From Branchinecta lynchi (lineage: Eukaryota > Arthropoda > Branchiopoda > Anostraca > Branchinectidae): a stretch of DNA of 64,000 bases. The stretch is taken from positions 19,803,464 to 19,867,463 of the forward strand of contig JAKZAP010000007.1 of NCBI GenBank assembly GCA_023053575.1. Reading direction: 5' to 3'. Shown piece after piece: positions 24,380 through 35,273 of the stretch; position 1 is the first letter of the stretch, and each line of letters starts with the position of its first letter. The notes beneath the pieces were generated by a model. It was given only the letters and a program-made list of their open reading frames with translations, searched no databases and had not been told where the DNA came from. The translations under genes were made by a program, and so were the position numbers.

Positions 24380-25080
24380 CAGTCTAGTACACTAGCCCCA
24401 TTTCAGGCACGGTGGTCAAACGTCTAGCACCATGCCTGGGTGCTAGACGTTCAAGCACTGTACCTTGGATTTCATGTATGGTGCATGGATTTCAGTATAC
24501 AGTGCATACATCAAAAACACAGTTTCTGTCATCACAACTGAGCACCAGCTCGGACAGGGCTGAAATTACTACTATGAATTAGAGAAATCAAAGATAGTCC
24601 TTTATATATTTTTCACAACAAAAACAAAAGGGCTCTAATGATGATGGAGATGAAAAACCTAACAGCACCCTATCTATTTTCCATGTATTTTCCCTATCTC
24701 TTCCCCAAGAGCCAATATTCTGGTTGGCTGCTAGGTAGAAAAAGCTGAGGCACAGGACACTTTGCATGCAAAACCCTTGACTATGTAGAAAAGGAAATGA
24801 GGTTTTTCACATCTGTCATCAGCCGAGCCCATTTGTTTTTGTTGTGAAAAATATATAAAGGATTGTCTTTGATTTCTCTAATTCATGGTAGTAATTTCAG
24901 CCCTGTCCGAGCTGGTGCTGAGTTGTTATGACAGAAACTGTGTTTTTGATGTATGCACTGTATACTGAAATCCATGCACCATACATGAAATCCAAGGTAC
25001 AGTGCTTGAACGTCTAGCACTCAGGCATGGTGCTAGACGTTTGAGCACCGTGCCTGAAAAGGGGCTAGTGTACTAGACTG
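24380..25080. mobile_element. hAT-type fold-back MITE with 8-bp TSD
   Basis: Near-perfect inverted arms of about 265 bp flank a spacer of about 170 bp. The left end is CAGTCTAGTACACTAGCCCC and the right end its reverse complement. The 8-bp direct repeat CCCCATGC lies immediately outside at 24372-24379 and 25081-25088. CAG-starting TIRs with an 8-bp TSD are diagnostic of hAT. Each arm also contains smaller palindromes such as AACGTCTAGCAC / GTGCTAGACGTT. No coding capacity. Confidence 0.95.
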
Positions 25081-25394
25081 CCCCATGCCCGATCTAACCC
25101 CGAGCCTACCCTTTCGCCCCCTGTTCATAATTTTCTCTTCTTCTTCCTTAAGAGTTGAGATACGGAAGCTTGTCCTCCTGAACAGATTTTGTTTGTGATT
25201 CTCCCAAATCAGTAATAGTTGCGTTTTTGCAGATACTATTATTTTATTGGACTTTTATTTTTTTGAAAAAGAGTGATATACGTAAACTACGTACATGTTA
25301 CTACAAATACTGTAAATACCTGCTTTATTTGACAGTATCGTATCGAAATCGTAGAATAATCCGAAAATACCAAGCCCCTGATATAAAGGCAAAA

Positions 25395-25593
25395 AACTCC
25401 AGGAGCTTCATCAAAATTTATCTGGACAAGCGTATGAACGGCTTCCTCCATATCACGGGTTCATCCGTTTGTTCTGTTGATTTTTTGTGTTTATTTTGTT
25501 GTATTAGTGTTTCTTCAGTTGTTAATTTTTTTCTTTTCTCTTTCTTTACTCCACTATCTTCACATTGTTTTTGTGCAGTGGGTTACAAATAAA

Positions 25594-25621
<28 letters not shown>
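25395..25621 (+). mobile_element. LINE 3' end with (ATT)n tail
   Basis: A T-rich 3' UTR-like segment ends GGGTTACAAATAAATTATT and runs into (ATT)n. This is a common ending for truncated CR1-group LINEs. The tail abuts the palindromic array that starts at 25622. Confidence 0.6.
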
Positions 25622-25624
<3 letters not shown>

Positions 25625-26016
25625 GGTATCTGTTACAGCGGTAACTGGATCTGCAAAAGCGACAATTGCCGAAATTGTGCTTTTCGAAATCATCCCAAAA
25701 GGAAAACTGATATTGTGCCAAACTTCTTTCCTACTAATTTGACAAAAATTGATGAAAGTGAGATGACTTTTTCAGATACCACGATCAGATAACACGGTCG
25801 GACCATGGTATCTGTATATCAGATACCACGATAATTGGCCAGATTCCACGGTCAGCTAACACGGTCGGACCGTGGTATCTGAATATCAGATACCACGACA
25901 ATTGGCCCACGATAACGGCTAAAACGCCTTTTTACCGTGGTATCAGATACCATGATTAATGCATAAACAACTTTAGATCGTGGTATCAGATACCATGGTA
26001 TCTGCAAAAGCGCTAC
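25622..26016. repeat. Array of GTGGTATCAGATACCAC palindromes
   Basis: About eleven TGGTATCTG / CAGATACCA half-motifs in alternating orientation, several fused into complete palindromes (TGGTATCAGATACCA at 25940 and 25980). They are separated by repeated 'acgataattggcca' and 'taacacggtcggacc' spacers. GGATCTGCAAAAGCG near the left edge and GGTATCTGCAAAAGCG at the right edge are related. Single motifs occur at 15930-15970 and 44703. Confidence 0.8.
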
Positions 26017-26978
26017 TATTATATATGTAAGAGAGTGTCGTCTGTAAGAGCGTAAAAAATATCATTTCCGGTTTTATGTGCAAGATAGACTGAATTATAC
26101 ATTCTGACATTAACGACTTTAATTTCCCTAAACAAGTCCTGATTTTGTGCTCGAGTCGAGAAGGAATTGTCGCATGTTTGTATTCCATCGTATTCCTTTG
26201 TATTCATTTGAATGTTATTCAGTTGGAAATGTGGAAGATCTTGTTAGTTGTATCCTACTAGGTGGAGGAAAACGTCCTGGAACCCGATGTTGAAAGACAA
26301 GCATCGCAAGAAAAAAAAAGTGCAAAAGCCAAACATAAAAGAAAGAAACTGCTCTATAGTCAACCCCAAAGTCCCCAAATACCTTACAAACTAAAGGCAA
26401 TGGAAAAAGAAAGAGGGGAGTAACCCTAGGTTCACACAGACGTTCACACTGAGGCGATATCGGCCATCGCCGAGATTTTCGTCGCAAAAATCGGCGATTT
26501 CTGTTGCTTCGTCAGGCTATTTTCAATGTTGGGAAAATTCAACTTTAATCGGGCGACAGTACGATCTTATGCACGCAAAGGCAACATGGACGACCCTTTT
26601 GACGATTCAAAGAATGATTGGTAGAAGAGATTGATAGAAAAATTAATTATTTTTTATTATTTAATTATTTTAAGGGCTACTTTTTATTTTTTATTATTTT
26701 TCGCGTTAAATTCTGTTGCCGGCGAAAATTTAGAGTGAACATCCAGGCGATAAAAATCTTCTGCCGCTGCGATAGAAAACTCTCGTTCATCGCCGCGATT
26801 TGCCTAGGGTAGGAGAGTAGTGAGAGGATAGTTTGTCCCAGAAATGTTTTCTACGGACAACTTGTCCCACTGACAAAAGAAAGTGCTGCTAATAGCTCTG
26901 ATGTATATACGTGTAAACATAGAGGTCCATGGAACATGGCCCACTCGACACTAAATTAAATAAACAAACAAATATATT

Positions 26979-27317
26979 GCCTTAAAGGACACGTCGTAAT
27001 TACGATAATAATTCATTCTACTTAAGTAGTATTTCCGCCCATCCTAGTTCCAGAGATTCTTCACTTAAGAAGTGTATCCTGTCTCCTCTAATTATCACGC
27101 CTGTTTGTTTTTACGTTTGTTCTCTTTACATCACGTATCAGGCGCCCGACACTTGTTTCTGAGGAGCTCATTCGTCTGGTCCATGGAAAGAGGCTAAAAA
27201 CAGCTGAAGCCGTGTGTAATTAAGATGATCTCTAAGCATAGCTAAGTTCTAAAGCGGTCAACTATCTCAAGACATCTGAGCAGAAACACTATGTACTGCG
27301 AGGTGTTTTTTAAAGGA
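26979..27317 (+). mobile_element. TTAA-bordered MITE family H, copy 2
   Basis: Begins CCTTAAAGGACACGTCGTA and ends GCGAGGTGTTTTTTAA. It shares the internal blocks described for the copy at 9316-9676. Its right TTAA is also the left border of the next element. Confidence 0.7.
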
Positions 27318-27690
27318 CATGTCTCACCTGTAATACTAATGCAACCTACTTCCATGATCACTCCATATATTTCTTATCCCGGAGACCCCAGTTTCGTACA
27401 GTACATTCTAACTCCTCTAGCAAAACCGGGCTGATTTTCTCACTTGCTGCGGTTTGCTACCTTCGATGTGTATCACGCTGTCGACGGTTGTCTGCGAGAA
27501 GTTTTTCCATCAGAAAAACCGGTTATCTCAATTGTTTCCCTGTTTTGGCTACAAGTCAAAAGGTCTCGGAAAAGGCTTAAAACAGCCAAAACTGTTGGTT
27601 ATTTGCTGAAAGCAGAGCGTAGTTTGAAAATACTTTAATATTTTAAAATACTATAAGTTGAAGATTAAATAGTGCGAGGGGTCCTTTAAA
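27311..27690 (+). mobile_element. TTAA-bordered MITE family F, copy 1
   Basis: Left TTTAAAGGACATGTCTCACC, right GGGGTCCTTTAAAG; inverted ends with TTAA. The whole element matches the reverse complement of 57873-58251 ('cctgtaatactaatgcaa', 'ttgctacctt.gatgtgtatcacgctgt', 'cggaaaaggcttaaaacag'). It is immediately followed by family B copy 3. Confidence 0.8.
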
Positions 27691-28667
27691 GAACAAGACC
27701 AAAGGTTTTGATGGGATCCCAAAAATTCAATATCTGATCCAGACAACTGGGTCTTGTCTTAGCCAGATCCAGTCATCGCCAGACTCCTTGAACATTTTTA
27801 CAATTAAAATTCAGAAACAGATTAAGGCAAAATAGCTAATCATCTGAGTGAACCATATGGATTCAGCATGTGTGTTTACCCCTATAAGTCATATCTGTTT
27901 TGACGAAAACTTCCCGCCACTTCTGCCAATTTCCCGGTTTCGACCGAACTCCAGAACTACTTGTCCAGTGAAAAAAGAAAGCTCAAAAACGAACTCAGGG
28001 TATCTTCTTTCCCCAATAATGAACATCTAATCAACTTCAAATAAAAATTTAACTTATAACAAGTTTTCCGACTCCAGCCGGATTCCGGTCGAACCATATG
28101 TCCGGGTAAAATATGATTGTCACACGCGGATTCAGCATCTCTTCTTACCCCTAAATCGCTTATCTAATCAACTAGAAATAAAACTTTTAACTTCTAACAA
28201 TTTTCCTGTTTTGGCCGGATTCCGGGAGAACTACATGTCCGGGTAGAAAATTGTTTTCATATAAGTGTTCAGCATGTCTTCTTGCCCTAAATCGAACACC
28301 TAATCAACTCCAAATAAAACTTTTAATTTTAACAAACTTTCCGGATTTGGCCGGATTCCGGGCGAACTACTTGTCCGATTTCACCATCGTGTTCAGCATG
28401 TCTTCTTACCCCATAATCGATTATCACATTAGCTGTTTCAAAGTGTTTTGTTTGCCCCTTAATTTGAACCCCCTCCGCCACCCCTAAATGTAGGGCTACA
28501 AAGCCCATCTACGAACTCGACTTGTCCGACGACCCAGCGAATCCTCACACCAAGTTTCATCAAAATATCTCATTCCCTTAGAGAGTTATCGTGCTTACAG
28601 ACAGACGGACGGAAAACTTTTGCGATGTCATAGGTATCCTTCCACTTACGTTTTGGGATCCCAAAAA
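27691..28667 (-). mobile_element. Satellite-bearing element family B, copy 3
   Basis: Same order as copy 1, minus strand: from GGGATCCCAAAA at 28655-28666 through the head and about five monomers to GGGATCCCATCAAAACC at the left. One monomer is shortened near 28375 compared with copy 1. Confidence 0.85.
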
Positions 28668-28899
28668 GAGACCCATGTTCATGTCCCACTTGGCGGCTAC
28701 AATAGTCTTTGTCATTACAAAAGACCTTCTGCTGAGCAGCCGGTGCAGCCAGTCTTCAACAGCCGTTGGTCTGTCAATTTGTGATGAAGGTCACACTCTC
28801 GTATAAATCACTTCATATAAGACACGAGTAATGACGATCGGTTGTGTCCAAAACATTCCAGAAGTGTGTTCGACAATGCCAAGGAATTTCAGAGTCTAG

Positions 28900-29304
28900 A
28901 GGCGTATTCTCGCCGTTCCCCGAGGACTCCAATTGAGGAGTCCCCGCATTTTTTGTTTGTCCCGGGGACTCACTCCCTGTATTCTCGCGAGTCCCCACGG
29001 ACGGAGAATGCTCCCATCATCAGAAAGGACTCCCTTTCAGATTCGGAGGGGAATCAGTTTTTGCTGGTTTTAGTGCAATGTAAAATTAATTAAAAGCAAT
29101 CAGAATAAACAAAACCAAGAATAAAGCGGATCCAGATTAATTTCGTCAAAAGCAAATTTTTTTTTTCTAAAAAAATCCATTTTGGAAGCAGTCCCCGTGT
29201 TCTCGCTGTTTCTGTACGCGGAGTCCGCGTGGAGTGACTCCCTCTATTCTCGCCGTTCCCTTCGATTCCCCGAGGAGTCCGGGGGGAACGGCGAGAATAC
29301 GCCT
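28900..29304. mobile_element. MITE family N with AGGCGTATTCTCGCCG termini
   Basis: The left AGGCGTATTCTCGCCGTTCC is inverted by GGAACGGCGAGAATACGCCT on the right. TAG flanks both sides (28897-28899, 29305-29307), a possible 3-bp TSD. The interior repeats TATTCTCGC(C/G)GTTCCC-type and GGGGACTC motifs in both orientations. Confidence 0.8.
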
Positions 29305-29811
29305 TAGTTCAGGTATGCAAAGTATTTGCTTGGAATACCACCGTGGTCCTGTAAGCAGTATGTGAGCAGCAGGTTTTGTCTGAGTCTGATAGCCAGGGGA
29401 CAGCTTGTTATCGGCTATCCTCTACCACAGAAACGCTTTTACATCTTGCCCCATGAATTGCTAAAGAGATTTTCTCATCTCCCATCTCTATTTCTAACTA
29501 TATAGTTCCTCTTCGATATCTCTTGATCTCTGTGCTTGCAGGTCCATGACCCTAATACGATATGAGATGGAAATCAATCCGAATTTGCAAGAAATTCAAG
29601 GATAACAGCGGATGTTTCTAGGCGATTCGAACACTAATACGAGTAATGCAATCTTTGCTCGTCTGAATAACGAGAGGGAAATGACAGAAATATAAACAAA
29701 ATTTATGATTAAAATATCGGAATTTTGATTATAAATGAACGAAAGAACAGTGCGTGCCAAAATGGCGTGCCGTGCCTTTTAATATAGGTTATTCCGATTA
29801 GGGGAGCAGCG

Positions 29812-30096
29812 CCTATTGCTGGACGATATTTGGATTTGTTCGATAAATCGATAATTTTCACTTTCGACGTATCGATATTCCACACTCGATATTTTGGGAC
29901 CATTGTACGCTCGTCTCGTCCCGTGAATTGAGGAACCAAAAACTGTTGTCAAATAGCAGTTTACTTCAGAACATCTTTTGTTAAGGTCTCCGATTAAAAA
30001 AAATTCAATTACGAAAAAGTTATCGTGTCCTCCTTTGGACGGTTCGATGTCGATATTTCGTTCGATAAATCGATGTATCCTTGTCGGCAGCACTAG
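29812..30096. repeat. ATCGATA-rich hAT-like MITE remnant
   Basis: Ends rich in TCGATAAATCGAT in inverse orientation, with CAGCGCCTATTGCTGG at the left and CGGCAGCACTAG at the right. Similar in style to the better preserved element at 39922-40295. TSD not resolved. Confidence 0.35.
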
Positions 30097-30124
30097 GAGA
30101 TCCGACAAATCGTGATCATTTTAC

Positions 30125-30265
30125 CTTTAAGATAAGATAAGATAAGATTTATTCCACTAAAAGCACAGCGGCCATGGGAAAAAAATAAACACAAACAAAA
30201 TAAATGCTAGTATTTTGCAGACACTAGATATCTCGATGAAGACGTGGCCAAAGCTGCCAAATTTC
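30125..30265 (-). mobile_element. LINE 3' end with (CTTAT)n tail
   Basis: On the minus strand it ends GGAATAAATCTTATCTTATC. The same type of tail occurs at 33174-33200 inside a tandem array. Only the non-coding 3' end is present. Confidence 0.6.
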
Positions 30266-31354
30266 GGTCCTCACCGGATTCCGGTCTCTCTATCAACCGG
30301 TAGGAAAACAAAGGCAACAGTCATTGCTTGAATTGTATCCGCTCCATCACCTCCAAACTACGGAGTTCTCCTAGAAACTGACCTGTGCTACGACGGTATC
30401 TGATAAGAGCCTAAGTTAGTGAGAACGCATTGACCGTTTGGTTACCACCCGTTGACCAGTTTTACGGCTATTTTAAGGGTTTTGTCCCCGAAAGTTCATG
30501 AGAGAAACATAATAGGCATTGTCTTGAATTTGTGTTGCTGCAGGCCTGGAGTTTGTCCTAATAAACTGTCTGCCGAATCCGTTTAAGACTTCCATATAAG
30601 CGGGTTATAAATACATTATTGTAATAAATACACCCCTTATTTCTTATGCTACTTTCGGTTTGCATCGTCTGCCATCATTTCCGGTGGTGCCATTTATCGT
30701 GTAGGAAACGAAGCAGATAGATGGATACAACCGTCTTATCTTAGGAACATTAGGCAAAAAAAATATCGAATTTCCATCTTCGCCGGATTCTGAATCCGGC
30801 TGTACTCGTTTTTACCTGTTATCGCAGCTGCGAAACACTCGGAAGAGACACGATATGAGGATTACCGAATTCCGTTTTTCGCCGACTTGCGGTCGAGGAT
30901 GAATTCACTTATGATTGTTGTTACCATTATTATATTCTCGATTAAGGCCCTGTCCGCTCATACTTCTGGCACTTGGAAACCGGCCATGGATCATGCCTCA
31001 GACGGTTCTATAATAATTGATATCTGAACATGACTGCTTGCCAGCTTTTTGTCTTTGTCCAGGTTTCAGGGAAACGCTTTCAGTAATTTCTTCCCCGTCG
31101 CCTTTTTTTTGCTAAAGCCATGGGTTTGATGGCTAATTTACTTTTTTCTTTCTCATTTAAAGAATCAGACAGCAACGGGGCGCCAATAAAGAGTTCTTAT
31201 ACAGAATGCGGGGAGCAAGAGGGAAGTAGCAGGCCAAACATAATTACTTGTACATATTAAGAGATATACCTAGATTTTGATAGAATGTGATGAGAGTATA
31301 AACTTGTCAAACGGAATGTGTTGGAAAATAAAACAAAAAAAATGTATTCTACGA

Positions 31355-31560
31355 AGTAAGTAAGTAGTAATTTATTTTTGACCCGCCATTTGAAAAGCGG
31401 AGTATGTAAAATTAAATAAAAGAATTAAATAAAATACAACAAATACAATATACAGTTTTTCATTCATCGGCCATAAAAGAATGTAGAGTCTCATGTGCTG
31501 GATGGGCCCTGTTGTCCGTGATTTTTGGCCGTGCCGACGAAATTTACTACTGGAAGGGTT
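31355..31560 (-). mobile_element. LINE 3' end with (CTTA)n tail, second copy
   Basis: Same family as 7785-7990: on the minus strand ATGGCGGGTC, AAAAATAAATTACTACTTAC, TTACTTC. No coding portion. Confidence 0.6.
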
Positions 31561-32999
31561 TGCTCCTGCTTTTTAAGTCTAATAAAACACTGATGAAAAA
31601 CATGTGTTAATTTGATGAATTTCCCTTAAAGTACACTAGAGGATTTTCAAATGAAATAAGCGAAGTTTAAAACTGTCTTGCAATCAATTTACATGGGAGC
31701 GTGCCACTATGTAAATACAGCCAAATAATTGTAGACAAAATTACATGGATCTAAACATTGTCTAGATTGGGGGGGGGCATGGCCACCTCCTAGATTTTGG
31801 AGGGGCGTCAAATCTTCCATCTTGGTAGGCCTACTGTTTCTATTTTGTCACCGAAATAGGCAAAGTGCCCCCGACATGTTTGTAAACTCTGTTTGTAAAA
31901 GGGGGAAATATTGTTTCCTGGGAACTGAATTGTTCCATAACAAACCAAGTTTTTTCCAAAGCGTCGTCATCGTGTCTTCAAATTTAGATGCATAGTTTTG
32001 TAGCCTATTTGTAAAACTAACAGGGAAAGGAAAAGTTTACAGTATTACAGTAGGCAACTTTTAAAGTTCTCTCTGAATGTCGAAAATTACGAGTGAATTC
32101 AGAAGGGAAAATAACGTTAGGGAGCAACGTAGATGTAGTGGGATTAAAATCAAATCATACAAAAGTTACACTCGCTTTGACTTGCATTATTTCCCATGCC
32201 CTACTGTTCCTATTGCCCCGAGCCACCGAATGTACTATTGTATATATTTATTGAAGAATAGTCCTGTTTTAGTGCAATTTTGATATATCATCTCTAATAC
32301 CACGAAATAAATAAATTCATTGTTTCATTACCCGATTTTTTTTACCGTTTTACTTTTCAAGTTCGGTAGTACCTATCGCTTGAAACACAACCGCAAGGCA
32401 TGTTTGTGATCACTCGATATACATTTTTGTTCCAGGAATGTCTGAGACTGCTTGTAAAGAATAGAACATCGCGACCACTGTTTGTTTTGAAGTCACAGCG
32501 TATTATATATCCTCACGTTTGATGGAGTAGAATTGTCTTAACCTAAAACACAGCTGTGTCTTTGCTTTCTCTCGATACCAAGTCAAAAATTCGTGTACTT
32601 TTTTGTTTTGATCGTTTTTATCTCTGGTTTTAGAGAGGAAGACGCTTTTCAGAAGGTCTTGTTCCATTTCCGTTGTTTGAACCACCGGGTGGAACGGTCT
32701 TTTTCACAGATATGTTCTACTTTGAATGGATGGACTGATAGGAAACTGTGCCGTTGTGTAGCTTGTGTCTGCAATTTGTGCCGGGACTTGGCGAGGGAAG
32801 TGGGGAGTAAGAACCTGACAAGGTTATTTACCCCGAGTCCCGGCATCATTTGCACATTCCCATTCAGTTCTACCTCAGATCGACCAGATTCCAAAAGAGG
32901 ACATAATGACCCGTTTACACGCGGCGCTGCATTTGTCCCGAGAAGAGAGACATAAGTTCCATGCCCCTACTTGAACTTTCTTATTAAAGCAGATACGGA

Positions 33000-33440
33000 C
33001 AAGCCTACTTCATAAAAGTATAGAGCTCCAAAATCTAATCCAGATTTGTCGAAACCTCGATTTCTTATTTTCGGTCACTTGTGGCTTTTTTATTTTACTT
33101 TCTTATTATAGTAGACAGTGACAAGCCGATTTCACAAAGGAATAGAGCTTCAAAGTCTAATCCATATGATGTGATAAGATAAGATAAGATAAGATTTTAT
33201 TCGCGCTAAGGCTACCCTGAGGAACCTCACCAACTGTTTTATTTTTCCAATATGAAATGATGATGTGAAAAATCTCGATTTCTTATTTTTGGTCACATAC
33301 CCCTTTGTGGGAGTAAAAAAAGCCCCATATCCCTTGAAAGTTTTTATTATAGAAGACAGGGACAAGTCGACTTCACAAACGAATAGAGCAATAATCTGAT
33401 CCAGATTATGCAAAAAATCTCGATTTTTCATTTTCGGTCA
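33000..33440 (+). repeat. Three diverged tandem units of about 120-130 bp, one interrupted
   Basis: Each unit has 'gacaagcc.acttca.aaa..aatagagc..caaaatctaatccagat', 'aaacctcgatttcttattttcggtcact'. Unit starts lie near 32995, 33115 and 33355. The second unit is split by a short retroelement tail at about 33175-33268. Confidence 0.75.
33175..33268 (-). mobile_element. Short (CTTAT)n-tailed retroelement insertion
   Basis: About 94 bp of foreign sequence starting TAAGATAAGATAAGATAAGA and ending ...CAATATGAA. The interrupted tandem unit reads CATATGATGTGA before it and ATGATGATGTGA after it, consistent with a target-site duplication of about 10 bp. Confidence 0.6.
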
Positions 33441-33527
33441 CTTATCCCTGAATTTATTGCGTGACTTAGCCTAACAGCTTTTCACAACTAACAAACAACC
33501 TCGTTTCGGCGAGGTTCACAGCAGTTA

Positions 33528-33700
33528 CCTGGTTGATCCTGCCAGTAGCATATGCTTGTCTCAAAGATTAAGCCATGCATGTCTAAGTACAAGCTGTTAT
33601 GCAGCGAAACCGCGAATGGCTCAATAAATCAGTTATGGTTCCTTAGATCGTACTATCCTACTTGGATAACTGTGGTAATTCTAGAGCTAATACATGCACA
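33528..33700 (+). rRNA. 5' fragment of 18S rRNA (about 170 nt), isolated pseudogene
   Basis: The sequence opens with TACCTGGTTGATCCTGCCAG, the universal 18S 5' end. It continues through AAGCCATGCATGTCTAAGTA, CGCGAATGGCTC, AAATCAGTTATGG and CTAGAGCTAATACATGC, then stops abruptly. About 170 of about 1,800 nt are present, including helices near the 5' end. The upstream CCTCGTTTCGGCGAGG hairpin could be external transcribed spacer. It sits inside an intron and cannot yield an SSU rRNA, so it is an rDNA-derived fragment or a retroposed piece. Confidence 0.95.
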
Positions 33701-33903
33701 ATGAGGAAAACTAAACAAAAACTTGATAATGCACAAAAATACTTGATAATGCACATTGTGAATTCCATTTTAATACATCAAATAATTAGTCACATATTTT
33801 AAGATAAGACGATAGCTCCAAATCCAAACGTTTATTTTTGTCTTATGTATTCGATCACAACATTTCTAACGTCCCTAATTTTAGAAACCACGGAAGTAAA
33901 ACA

Positions 33904-35273
33904 AAACAAGAGAAGCTCATACGGCACTTGTTAAGCTGGTTCAAAGGATAGAAGTTGGAATTTACCAATTCCTGGGTTTGTTCTAGCCATTTCTAAGCAA
34001 AGCCCTTGAGATAAGAAGGATCATGGACCTTGTATCGTATGCTACAAAGTATTTTATTTTGCACTTGGCTGTGATGACGCGCACTTTAAGGGCACTAGAA
34101 ATTTATCTGTAAGGAAACCCCTTGAGGCAAAAATGATTATGGGGTCATGAAAATGTATATTTTGCTAAAAAGTATTTTCTTGTACTTGTAAGCAAAACCC
34201 TTGAGGTTAAAATGATCACGGGCCCTTGGGGTCATGACTGTTTATCGTTTGCTCAAAAGATTTGTTTTCACTTTTCAGTTAAGATGTGCACTTTAAGGGA
34301 TGGTTGGAACTGGAAAGTGACAGTTTCTAAGCTAATCTTGTCGAGCCTCTAATGTTACAGCCAAGTTTCTTCGTCCTAGCATATCTGGAAGTACCTTAAC
34401 TTGCCATCACCGGAATTCCGCCCCCCCCCCCTCCAGCTCTTACCACAGTGCCCGAATCCGGCCCCGGTTCCGTCACTGATGTACCTAGTTCTTGTGCTTG
34501 ATCTTCCCTCCAAGTTTCTTCCCAACCGCTCCACTCTAAGCGTGTCATGAAATTTTGGTTCTCCCCTCCACCTCCACCCCCCCCCCCCCTCCTCATTCAT
34601 CGACTCTGGTCCGGACTTGGAATAGGACATCTGAGATACAAGGTAGTCTTTCGGAATATAAGTTTCATTGAGATCCGATCACCAGTTCGAAAGTTATACA
34701 TAGCTCAAGATTAAGGCCCCCCCCCCCCCCCCGCCCCACTCCACCCCGATAGTCGGATTAGGGAACTGACTGTTTTGCAAGTTAATCTGGTTGGGTCTCT
34801 GATATGCCTGCCAATTTTCATCGTCCTAGCCCACCTGGAAGTACCTAGCCTCCAGATGACCGAATTCTGGACCCCCTCCAACTCCCCCCACAGCGACCAA
34901 ATCCGATCTAGTTTTGTCAGTGATGTATGTAAGGCTTATGCTTGTTCTTCCCACCAAGTTTTATCCTGATAGCTCCACTCTAAGCGTGTCACAAAATTTC
35001 CGATTCCCCCCTCCGACTCTCCCCCCACATTCATTGGATCCGACCCTGGACGTCTGAGGCGCGAGGTCATTCCAAATATCAATTTCCATTAAGGTCCAAT
35101 CACCCGTTCCAAAGATGTACATACCCCAAGATTCTGGATTTTCCCTCCCTCTACTCCCCCCGCGATGGTCGGATCGGGGAAATTACTACTTGCAAGTTAG
35201 TTTCGTCGGGTCATCAGACAGACCGAAAGAAAAGTGATCGGTATATGGCACTTGGCCGGAAGGCAAGTGCCAT
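33904..35273 (-). mobile_element. Satellite-bearing element family A, minus-strand copy
   Basis: The left edge AACAAGAGAAGCTCATACGGCACTTG is the family 3' terminus. The right edge ATGGCACTTGGCCGGAAGGCAAGTGCCAT is the 5' hairpin with a 10-bp stem. Diverged monomers lie between, with C-runs at 34422, 34579 and 34708. The termini are unusually clear for an old copy. Confidence 0.85.

Noticed and set aside
27444..27638. A 64-70 residue open frame conserved between the two F elements (27444-27638 and 57907-58119, opposite strand)
   Set aside because: Codon-by-codon comparison shows mostly amino-acid-changing differences and only about five silent ones, which is the neutral pattern. The frame persists because the copies are young.
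32593..32955. 120-residue plus-strand frame inside the 19-kb intron
   Set aside because: No domain; low-complexity start; no repeat copy to test conservation.
33174..33200. GATAAG repeats as a GATA-factor enhancer
   Set aside because: The same (GATAA)n string marks LINE 3' ends at 30125 and here, with a TSD around the insertion.
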